Assembly (NCBI GenBank): GCA_947178085.1
Contig: CAMWWS010000038.1
Coordinates: 1 to 12,729 of the forward strand
Source of the DNA: an uncultured Lachnospiraceae bacterium
GTDB taxonomy: Bacteria > Bacillota_A > Clostridia > Lachnospirales > Lachnospiraceae
Length of the DNA: 12,729 nt
Direction of reading: 5' to 3'
Within the stretch, counting starts at the first letter, position 1, and each line of letters begins with the position of its first letter. A program made the translations under genes and the position numbers. Under the pieces are notes generated by a model, which was not told the origin of the DNA, made no database searches, and worked only from the letters and a program-made list of their open reading frames with translations. Below are positions 7,012-12,729 of the stretch, in pieces.

Positions 7012-7851
7012 ATGAAATTTACCAAAATGCACGGCTGTGGGAATGATTATATTTACATAAACGGTTTTACGCAAGATATAGCGAAGGAAGATAAACCGGA
7101 GCTGGTACGTAAGCTTAGCGACAGACATTTTGGAATCGGCGGAGACGGTGTGATTTTTATCAATCCTTCCGAAGAAGCGGATTTTGAAATGGAAATGTAT
7201 AACGCGGACGGCAGCAGGGCGGAGATGTGTGGAAACGGAATCCGCTGCGTTGCAAAATATGTGTATGATAAGGGACTGACGGATAAGACGGATATCAGCA
7301 TTATAAGCTGCGGCAAGATAAAATATCTGGAGCTTTTCTTAAAAGACGGAAAAGTGGATACTGTCAAAGTCAATATGGGAACGCCGGAGTTGAATGCAGA
7401 AAAGATTCCTGTAATAGTTGATGGAATAAAAGAATCGGTAGTTGATGAAGAGATTACCGTGCTGGGAAAAGAATATAAAATGACATGCGTGTCAATGGGG
7501 AACCCCCACGCAGTTGTGTATGTTGATGATGTGGAAAATCTGGCAATTGAACAGATTGGACCGTATTTTGAAAAACATGAACGTTTCCCCAAGAGAATAA
7601 ATACGGAATTCGTGAAGGTTCTGGACAGGGAGCATGTGCAGATGCGCGTATGGGAAAGAGGGACAGGAGAGACTCTCGCCTGTGGAACGGGCTGTTGCGC
7701 TACGGTTGTTTCGTGTGTATTAAACGGTTTGACGAATGAGGTTGTCAGTGTTAGAACGCTGGGTGGTGATATCGAAGTCAAATGGGACAAAGAAGCAAAT
7801 CTCGTCTATATGACAGGTCCAGCCGAGACAGTTTTCGATGGAGAGATATAG
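7012..7851 (+). CDS. dapF: Diaminopimelate epimerase
   Basis: Converts LL-diaminopimelate to meso-diaminopimelate for lysine and peptidoglycan, without a cofactor, using two cysteines. From ATG 7012 it has 279 residues, a normal family length. The catalytic pair is C73 in EMCGNGIRC and C224 in LACGTGCCA; the N-terminal KFTKMHGCGNDYIYI and GIGGDGVIFI are also classic. I chose ATG 7012 because the family begins MKFTKMHG and AAAGG lies eight bases upstream. An in-frame TTG at 6973 and ATG 6988 would add 13 or 8 residues without a proper ribosome site. Two similar repeats of the fold cover residues 1-125 and 145-270. It has its own promoter and is followed by dapL, with palindromic copy 2 between them. 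Confidence 0.95.
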   Translation: MKFTKMHGCGNDYIYINGFTQDIAKEDKPELVRKLSDRHFGIGGDGVIFINPSEEADFEMEMYNADGSRAEMCGNGIRCVAKYVYDKGLTDKTDISIISCGKIKYLELFLKDGKVDTVKVNMGTPELNAEKIPVIVDGIKESVVDEEITVLGKEYKMTCVSMGNPHAVVYVDDVENLAIEQIGPYFEKHERFPKRINTEFVKVLDREHVQMRVWERGTGETLACGTGCCATVVSCVLNGLTNEVVSVRTLGGDIEVKWDKEANLVYMTGPAETVFDGEI

Positions 7852-7867
7852 TATTTTGCAATACCCA

Positions 7868-7946
7868 GAGTTAGGCCAATATTAACAAAATATGGAGCGC
7901 CTGCGCTTGCGATAAGCTACATATTTTGTTAATATTGACCGAACTC
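7868..7946. repeat. 79-bp palindromic repeat element, copy 2
   Basis: Arms 7868-7894 and 7920-7946 are complementary at 25 of 27 positions, enclosing a 25-base centre that contains GCGCTTGCGATAAGC. Compared with copy 1 (in reverse orientation), the arm sequences differ (AATATTAACA against AACATAAACA), yet each copy remains self-complementary, as expected if the fold is selected. It starts 17 bases after dapF and ends 52 bases before dapL. No T tract follows, so read-through from dapF to dapL is possible. Confidence 0.85.
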
Positions 7947-7998
7947 GTGCCTATAGACAAAATTTATAAAATCGTATCCAGAAAGGAGCAGGATTAAT

Positions 7999-9213
7999 AT
8001 GGCAAAAATAAACTACAATTATTTAAAACTCCCCGGCAGCTATCTTTTTTCTACGATTGGTAAGAAGGTAAATGCATATGCACAGACAAATCCGGATAAA
8101 AAGATTATCCGCTTGGGGATTGGTGATGTGACGCAGCCCTTGTCGCCGGCGGTCATAAGTGCGCTGCATGAGGCGGTAGATGAGATGGCGGATGCAAAGA
8201 CATTCCGCGGATATGCACCGGATTTAGGATATGAATTCTTAAGGACTGCTATCGCAGATAACGATTATAAGGCCAGAGGCTGTAATATTGATGCGGATGA
8301 AATTTTTGTATCGGACGGTGCAAAATGTGACTCCGGTAATATTCAGGAAATTTTCAGCATAGATAATAAGATTGCAGTCTGTGACCCGGTATACCCTGTG
8401 TATGTGGATACCAACGTTATGGCGGGCAGAACCGGAATCTATGATGAAAAAACCGGAAATTGGAGCGATGTAATTTATATGCCTTGTACGGCAGAGAATA
8501 ATTTTGCTCCGGAATTGCCAAAAGAAGTACCGGATTTGATTTATCTGTGTTTCCCGAATAATCCGACAGGTTCCACTATTACGAAAGCGCAGCTTCAGGA
8601 GTGGGTTGATTATGCCAATAAAAATGGTTCCGTGATTATTTATGATGCGGCTTATGAGGCATATATTTCAGAAGAAGACGTACCGCATACTATTTATGAG
8701 TGTGAGGGTGCAAGAACCTGCGCAATTGAGCTCCGCTCTTTTTCCAAGAATGCGGGATTCACAGGAGTGCGTCTGGGATTCACTGTTATTCCTAAGGAAC
8801 TGAAAGTCGGTGATACATCTTTACACGCACTCTGGGCTAGACGGCATGGAACTAAATATAACGGAGCGCCTTATATCATACAGAGAGCGGGAGAAGCGGT
8901 TTACTCTGAAGCCGGTAAAAAGGAAACAAAAGAGCTGGTTGCCTATTATATGAAGAATGCAGAATATATACTGAATGGGTTAAAATCCGCAGGCTATAGC
9001 GTATCAGGCGGCGTCAATGCCCCTTATATCTGGCTGAAAGCGCCAAAGGGTATGACGAGCTGGGAATTTTTTGATTACCTGCTGGAAAATGCAAATGTGG
9101 TCGGTACGCCGGGCTCCGGCTTCGGACCGAGCGGTGAGACTTATTTCAGACTGACAGCATTTGGAAGCTACGAAAACACGGTTGAAGCAGTTGACCGATT
9201 GACAAAAATGTAA
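7999..9213 (+). CDS. dapL: LL-diaminopimelate aminotransferase
   Basis: Makes LL-diaminopimelate from tetrahydrodipicolinate and glutamate in one step, bypassing the succinylase or acetylase branches. It has 404 residues, the usual DapL length. It is a fold-type I PLP enzyme with FPNNPTG (185-191), the PLP contacts D216 and Y219 ([11 protein letters not shown]), Schiff-base K250 in [17 protein letters not shown], and the DapL-typical N-terminus [20 protein letters not shown] followed by [11 protein letters not shown]. The [12 protein letters not shown] string separates DapL from aspartate aminotransferases. ATG 7999 follows AAAGGAG. Its product is the substrate of DapF just upstream, so the pair supplies meso-diaminopimelate. 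A strong terminator follows the stop codon. Confidence 0.95.
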   Translation: MAKINYNYLKLPGSYLFSTIGKKVNAYAQTNPDKKIIRLGIGDVTQPLSPAVISALHEAVDEMADAKTFRGYAPDLGYEFLRTAIADNDYKARGCNIDADEIFVSDGAKCDSGNIQEIFSIDNKIAVCDPVYPVYVDTNVMAGRTGIYDEKTGNWSDVIYMPCTAENNFAPELPKEVPDLIYLCFPNNPTGSTITKAQLQEWVDYANKNGSVIIYDAAYEAYISEEDVPHTIYECEGARTCAIELRSFSKNAGFTGVRLGFTVIPKELKVGDTSLHALWARRHGTKYNGAPYIIQRAGEAVYSEAGKKETKELVAYYMKNAEYILNGLKSAGYSVSGGVNAPYIWLKAPKGMTSWEFFDYLLENANVVGTPGSGFGPSGETYFRLTAFGSYENTVEAVDRLTKM

Positions 9214-9227
9214 CTGAAAGGTATTCT
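9199..9227 (+). promoter_or_regulatory. Promoter of the ECF sigma operon, overlapping the dapL end and terminator
   Basis: A perfect TTGACA (9199-9204) lies inside the last dapL codons. Seventeen bases later is TATTCT (9222-9227), the same -10 as in the glnA promoter, located in the left arm of the dapL terminator. The start would be near 9233, in or just before the hairpin loop. Confidence 0.55.
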
Positions 9228-9258
9228 TATCTGTAACACAGGTAAGAATATTTTTTTT
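9222..9258 (+). terminator. Intrinsic terminator after dapL
   Basis: TATTCTTATCTG (9222-9233) pairs with CAGGTAAGAATA (9239-9250), 12 bp with one G-U pair, around the loop TAACA, followed by eight T. This is a strong factor-independent terminator. Confidence 0.9.
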
Positions 9259-9290
9259 GGAGCGACTCCCATTGAAGATACTTCAATAGG
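9259..9290 (+). other. Small double hairpin in the sigma-gene leader
   Basis: GGAG CGA CTCC (9259-9269) forms a 4-bp hairpin, followed by ATTGAAG ATA CTTCAAT (9271-9287), a perfect 7-bp hairpin. The first part resembles bases 4723-4740 of the glnA leader. No T tract follows. The role is unknown; it could adjust mRNA stability or translation of the sigma gene. Confidence 0.4.
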
Positions 9291-9316
9291 TAAACTGAGG
9301 AAGGAAAGGAATACAT

Positions 9317-9877
9317 ATGACGGATATACAGTTTGAAGCCGCCATGATAAAAATCAGGCAGGGAGACAAAGACGGGCTTCGGGAAATATACGAGGCATAT
9401 ATCGGATTGATTTACGCTGTTGTAAAAGATGTCCTGCAAAATAAAGAAAATGCGGAAGACGTGACAAGCGATTTCTTTATCAAGCTTTGGGACAGGGCGG
9501 ATACATACCAAAGCGGCAGAGGTCATAAAACATGGCTGACTACGATTGCAAGAAATATGGCAATCGACTATTTGCGAAAATACAGAAGAGAGGAAGCAAG
9601 CGAACTTATAGAAGACATTGATGGCGAGGATTTTCCCGGACAGGAGACGGAGCATGGCAGTCCGGTTGAGAGGGAGGTCATAGCGGATGTGTCGGTCAAA
9701 GAAGCTTTATCCGGTCTTAAGGAAAAAGAACGTCAGATTATAAATTTAAAAATTCTGGGTGAGATGACATTTCAAGAGATAGCGGGAGTATTGCAGATTC
9801 CCCTCGGTACGGTGACCTGGAGATATCAGAATGCAGTGAAAAAATTAAGGAGGTGCGGTTATGGAACGGGATTTTAA
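9317..9877 (+). CDS. ECF-type RNA polymerase sigma factor
   Basis: 186 residues. The sigma-2 region (about 20-92) contains YEAYIGLIYAVVKDVLQNKENAEDVTSDFF and the core-binding and -10 recognition stretch TWLTTIARNMAIDYLRKYRR. An acidic linker (95-120) is followed by sigma-4 (about 128-180) with LKEKERQIINLKILGEMTFQEIAGVLQIPLGTVTWRYQNAVKKLRR, a helix-turn-helix for the -35 element. Region 3 is absent, as in all ECF factors. ATG 9317 has AAGGA upstream. Its last 17 bases overlap the next gene, whose ribosome site AGGAGG (9848-9853) lies within this gene, so the two are translationally coupled, as is usual for a sigma factor and its anti-sigma. It should direct RNA polymerase to envelope-stress-type promoters when released. 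Its target genes cannot be read from the sequence. Confidence 0.92.
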   Translation: MTDIQFEAAMIKIRQGDKDGLREIYEAYIGLIYAVVKDVLQNKENAEDVTSDFFIKLWDRADTYQSGRGHKTWLTTIARNMAIDYLRKYRREEASELIEDIDGEDFPGQETEHGSPVEREVIADVSVKEALSGLKEKERQIINLKILGEMTFQEIAGVLQIPLGTVTWRYQNAVKKLRRCGYGTGF

Positions 9878-10718
9878 ACAGGAATTCATAGAACTTAAGC
9901 AAAACGAAATACCTGATTTGTGGAATCGGATTGAAGCCGGACTATCCGAGAAAAAAGTAACGGCATCTGTTCCTGAAAAGGCTGAATCTTCATTTAAGAA
10001 AATAAATTGGAGAAGATGGGGGACTCTGGCGGCAGCATGTCTTTGTGTCGTGATAATTATTCCGGCGATTTCCCTGATAATTAGAAACAATGACAGCCCA
10101 AGTTTTTCCGGCGGTCAGTCAGACGGAAATATGTCAAATAGTACTGCGATGTATTACGAGGCGGAAGACTATGCGACGTCGGATGAACCGGAAATGAATA
10201 GAGCTGACAACGATGGAGCATCCACGGCAGATACAGGCAGTATGTACAGTGAAGACAAGGGCTCGATAGGTATGGCTTCTGACTGGGATAACAGTGATGC
10301 CGGAGCATCGGAGGGGATGGAAATGACACAGGCAGGCAGTACATCAGCAGCTCCAAGCGAAGCAGAAAACGCATCTGAAACAGCGGAGACGGATGAAGAG
10401 GCTCGGGCGGAAAATAGTGAAGCCATAAAGGATTTGGATTTGCAAAATGGGCAGAAAATAGAAGACGTATTAGTACAGATTGTGGAAACTGAGGTATCCG
10501 GTGAAGAGATAATATATAAGGCAATTGTGCTTGAGCCGGACGCAGATGCAACTTTTACGAAAAATATGCAGATTGAAATCGTATATGTTTTTGATATGGA
10601 ATCTGATTCCTTAAGCATGGCAAAAAATAAATTGATGAAAGAAAGCGAAAGCTATGAAGTTTCTCTATGTTTTGAACAGGATAAATTTGTTTTAACCGAC
10701 GTATCAAAAACAGATTAA
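9861..10718 (+). CDS. Probable membrane anti-sigma factor
   Basis: 285 residues. A short cytoplasmic N-terminus (1-52) with EIPDLWNRIEAGL resembles the N-termini of clostridial anti-sigma-like proteins. One membrane segment (about 54-74) leads to an extracytoplasmic part. Residues 78-190 are low-complexity, rich in Ser, Asp, Glu, Ala, Gly and Thr, probably a flexible linker. A folded-looking C-terminal domain (about 190-285) follows: NGQKIEDVLVQIVETEVSGE, then mixed strands to the end. The zinc-binding HxxxCxxC motif of ZAS anti-sigma factors is absent. The call rests on the 17-base overlap with the sigma gene and on the membrane topology, not on a recognised domain. The acidic extracytoplasmic part could sense the envelope state or the VWA lipoprotein encoded next. 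Confidence 0.65.
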   Translation: MERDFKQEFIELKQNEIPDLWNRIEAGLSEKKVTASVPEKAESSFKKINWRRWGTLAAACLCVVIIIPAISLIIRNNDSPSFSGGQSDGNMSNSTAMYYEAEDYATSDEPEMNRADNDGASTADTGSMYSEDKGSIGMASDWDNSDAGASEGMEMTQAGSTSAAPSEAENASETAETDEEARAENSEAIKDLDLQNGQKIEDVLVQIVETEVSGEEIIYKAIVLEPDADATFTKNMQIEIVYVFDMESDSLSMAKNKLMKESESYEVSLCFEQDKFVLTDVSKTD

Positions 10719-10845
10719 TAGCATATTATTCAAAAAATAAAAATTTTTCAAAAAATTACCATAAAAACATTCCTCCCCATTCGTATCTTTTGTATAAGCG
10801 ATTGATAAATGATATCGCGGTATAGCAAAAAGGGAGGAATATTTT
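10719..10845. other. AT-rich gap upstream of the VWA lipoprotein gene
   Basis: 127 bases, very A/T rich at its left end. I see no GC hairpin and no clear sigma-A promoter. A CGTATC at 10782-10787 resembles an ECF -10 element, but no matching -35 lies at the right distance. The strong ribosome site GGGAGGA lies near 10831-10837. Confidence 0.4.
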
Positions 10846-12582
10846 ATGAAAAAATCTATGAAAAAGAGGTCTATTAGTTTATTGTTGGCTATGATGATAG
10901 CCTGCAGTATGATGTCAGGTTGTGGAAGCTCAGATACAGGAGCAACAAATGAGACCGCGGAAAGAACGGCAGCAGATAATGGATATGACGGGCAGGCATC
11001 ATATACACCTGCGGCGCAGACCCAGGCGAAGGGAGATTATGATACAGGCAGTACAAATGCCGAAGCCGAAAGTGGCGGCTATGCATATGACAGTACGACT
11101 AATGACACAGCTGCGGAATCATACATAATGTGTGAAGCCCCTGAATATGACTGCTATCCGGAATATGATTATTCTTACGAGCCAAATACGGAAGAATATA
11201 ATGCAATAGATGAAATGGGATTTACTTCCGTAGCCCTAAGCCCGCTGTCTACCTTCTCTGCGGATGTGGATACAGCGTCATACAGTAATCTGCGAAGAAT
11301 GGTTGAAGACGGTTATAGTCTGGAAGATATTCCTGACGGTGCTGTCAGAATTGAAGAACTACTCAACTACTTCAATTATGATTATGCCGGACCGAAAAAA
11401 GGAGAACCGTTTGGCGTGACCACACAGATTGCAGACTGTCCGTGGAATGCAAATACCAAAATTGCCATGATAGGGCTGAAAACAATGGATATAGATTTTT
11501 CGGAAGCACCGGCTTCTAACCTTGTATTTTTACTCGATGTTTCAGGCTCTATGTATTCGGATGATAAACTTCCGCTGTTACAGAAATCTTTTTCGCTTCT
11601 TACAGAAGAGCTTACATCAAAGGATAAAGTCTCAATCGTTGTTTATGCCGGAGAAGACAGAGTGGTAATGGAGGGTGTGAGCGGAAGAAGCCATAAAGAG
11701 ATTACCGAAGCGATTAACAGTCTGGAAGCGGGCGGCTCGACAGCCGGAAGTGCAGGACTTATCACAGCATATAAAATTGCAGAAAAATATTTTATTAAGG
11801 GCGGAAATAACAGGGTCATTCTGGCAACAGACGGTGATTTGAACGTGGGACTGACTACGCAGGAAGAGCTGGAGAATCTGATAACCAAAGAAAAAGAATC
11901 AGGCGTATATCTGTCTGTACTTGGTTTTGGAAAAGGGAATATCAAAGATAATAAGATGGAAACACTTGCCGACAAAGGAAACGGAAACTATTCTTATATA
12001 GATTCCCTGACAGAAGCAAAGAAGGTTCTGGTGGAAGAAATGGGCGCTACGCTTGTTACGGTTGCTGAAGATGTAAAATTTCAGGTAGAATTTAATCCGG
12101 CAGTAGTAGCGGGATACCGCCTCATCGGATATGAGAACAGGCAGCTTGCAGAACAGGATTTTGCTGATGATACTAAAGATGCGGGTGAAGTCGGAGCAGG
12201 GCATACAGTTACTGTGTTATATGAAATAGTAACAACAGATGCGGCTGCAACTTATTCGGGAACAACCCTGAAATATGCGACGGGAAACGAGCTTCCGAAT
12301 GAGGAATGGTTTACGGTCAATGTCAGATATAAAAAGCCAGGAACAGATAATAGCATTCTGTTATCATATCCTGTTGATAAAAAAGAATATGTAGAAAATC
12401 CAAGCAATGATATGCAGTTCGCTATGGCAGTTGCGGAATTCGGTCTGGTAGTAACAGACAGTTCTTATAAAGGAGATGCGACGATGCGAAGCGTAATCGA
12501 CAGACTTAAAGGCATCGATACAAAATCGGATGAATATAAGGATGAATTCTGCTATCTGGTCAGAAGACTGGAAAAAAATTAG
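10846..12582 (+). CDS. VWA-domain lipoprotein, YfbK type
   Basis: 578 residues. A lipoprotein signal (basic MKKSMKKRS, hydrophobic 10-22, lipobox MSGC with C26) indicates anchoring to the outer face of the membrane. Residues 27-118 are low-complexity (Thr, Ala, Gly, Asp, Tyr). A YfbK-type N-terminal segment (about 118-205) includes LSTFSADVDTASYSNLRR and VRIEELLNYFNYDY. The VWA domain (about 225-400) has a complete metal site: DVSGS (D231, S233, S235), T299 in GGSTAG and D329 in ATDGD. A C-terminal DUF3520-like region (about 405-575) contains FQVEFNPAVVAGYRLIGYENR and FAMAVAEFGLVV. A complete MIDAS suggests metal-dependent ligand binding. ATG 10846 follows GGGAGGA. The order sigma, anti-sigma, VWA suggests it is a partner or target of that sigma system; the biochemical role of the family is not established. 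Confidence 0.85.
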   Translation: MKKSMKKRSISLLLAMMIACSMMSGCGSSDTGATNETAERTAADNGYDGQASYTPAAQTQAKGDYDTGSTNAEAESGGYAYDSTTNDTAAESYIMCEAPEYDCYPEYDYSYEPNTEEYNAIDEMGFTSVALSPLSTFSADVDTASYSNLRRMVEDGYSLEDIPDGAVRIEELLNYFNYDYAGPKKGEPFGVTTQIADCPWNANTKIAMIGLKTMDIDFSEAPASNLVFLLDVSGSMYSDDKLPLLQKSFSLLTEELTSKDKVSIVVYAGEDRVVMEGVSGRSHKEITEAINSLEAGGSTAGSAGLITAYKIAEKYFIKGGNNRVILATDGDLNVGLTTQEELENLITKEKESGVYLSVLGFGKGNIKDNKMETLADKGNGNYSYIDSLTEAKKVLVEEMGATLVTVAEDVKFQVEFNPAVVAGYRLIGYENRQLAEQDFADDTKDAGEVGAGHTVTVLYEIVTTDAAATYSGTTLKYATGNELPNEEWFTVNVRYKKPGTDNSILLSYPVDKKEYVENPSNDMQFAMAVAEFGLVVTDSSYKGDATMRSVIDRLKGIDTKSDEYKDEFCYLVRRLEKN

Positions 12583-12611
12583 AGTATTTGTGTTTTTTTA
12601 AAATAAAATGG

Positions 12612-12642
12612 TTGCATTTTCGCTTTGCCTGTGATATATAAT
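12612..12642 (+). promoter_or_regulatory. Probable promoter of the gene beyond the window
   Basis: TTGCAT (12612-12617) is followed after 17 bases by TATATA (12635-12640) with a TG one base before it, or after 19 bases by a perfect TATAAT (12637-12642). The start would fall near 12648, just before a structured leader. Confidence 0.45.
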
Positions 12643-12647
12643 ATATA

Positions 12648-12729
12648 AATGCGTTGAAAGAGACTCGCTTTATGGAAAACGACAGGAATACGGCGTCACC
12701 GACTGAGAGCGCTGTTTGTGGGAAGTAGG
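12648..12729 (+). promoter_or_regulatory. Possible T-box leader, 5' part only
   Basis: After the promoter comes a GC-richer stretch with stem I features of T-box leaders: GTTGAAAGAGACTCG near the 5' end, and GAGAGC (12705-12710) followed by CTGTTT, GTGGG and AAGTAG (12712-12728), a 6-bp hairpin with G-U pairs that resembles the distal stem I loop. CGG CGTCA CCG (12691-12701) forms another small hairpin. The specifier loop, T-box sequence and terminator would lie outside the window, so the type and amino-acid specificity cannot be read. Confidence 0.4.

Noticed and set aside
6546..7025. 159-codon minus-strand frame across the ANTAR gene end and palindromic copy 1
   Set aside because: It reads through the palindrome and the reverse of the ANTAR domain; its Phe/Ile/His-rich product looks like noise.
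7053..7790. 245-codon open frame on the minus strand inside dapF
   Set aside because: Its product is Ser/Thr/Pro-rich with no domain pattern and it lies wholly opposite dapF, which has catalytic motifs.
7935..7963. dapL promoter TTGACC-17-CAAAAT
   Set aside because: The -10 is poor and the -35 is explained as part of the palindromic arm; not enough to call.
10081..10618. Two minus-strand frames inside the anti-sigma gene
   Set aside because: They mirror the low-complexity Ser/Glu/Asp coding region and have no ribosome site or recognisable domain.
10763..10787. ECF-type autoregulated promoter before the VWA gene (AAAAAC with CGTATC)
   Set aside because: The spacer is 13 bases, shorter than the approximately 16 expected for ECF promoters, and no similar pair is seen before the sigma gene.
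12583..12611. Terminator after the VWA gene
   Set aside because: There is a seven-T run but no convincing hairpin before it, only an A-run facing the T-run.

Overview
The window looks like chromosomal DNA of a low-to-mid GC Gram-positive anaerobe of the class Clostridia, most likely a Lachnospiraceae relative. This rests on a GSI-alpha type glutamine synthetase, strong AGGAGG-type ribosome sites, the LL-diaminopimelate aminotransferase route to lysine and cell wall, a glutamine-dependent NAD synthetase and an ANTAR regulator next to glnA. Placement below class level is inference. No phage, insertion sequence, CRISPR array or tRNA/rRNA gene was seen.

Left part (1-4064, + strand): the 3' end of a histidinol-phosphate aminotransferase gene (hisC), a small multidrug-export family membrane protein ending in a strong terminator, then a class I SAM methyltransferase followed closely by nadE. 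A convergent gene (4061-4558, - strand) shares its stop bases with nadE. It encodes a membrane-anchored protein that resembles a degenerate FMN-binding domain. Its promoter lies back to back with the glnA promoter.

Middle (4559-6773): glnA is preceded by a good promoter and a leader RNA. The leader carries a hexaloop hairpin of the kind bound by ANTAR proteins, then mutually exclusive antiterminator- and terminator-like folds ending in seven T. The gene directly after glnA encodes an ANTAR RNA-binding regulator whose receiver domain lacks the phospho-acceptor Asp and the conserved Lys. Together they suggest a self-contained antitermination circuit for nitrogen assimilation.

Middle-right (6774-9213): dapF and dapL, the last two steps to meso-diaminopimelate in the aminotransferase pathway. 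A 78-bp and a 79-bp palindromic element flank dapF. They share a core in opposite orientation, and their arms differ in sequence but stay self-complementary, so they are two copies of one structured repeat family.

Right part (9199-12582): a promoter whose -10 overlaps the dapL terminator, then an ECF sigma factor gene overlapping an anti-sigma-like membrane protein gene, then a lipoprotein with a von Willebrand factor A domain of the YfbK type. These three probably form one envelope-associated signalling module. The last ~120 bases hold a promoter and the start of a structured leader that resembles a T-box, cut by the window edge.
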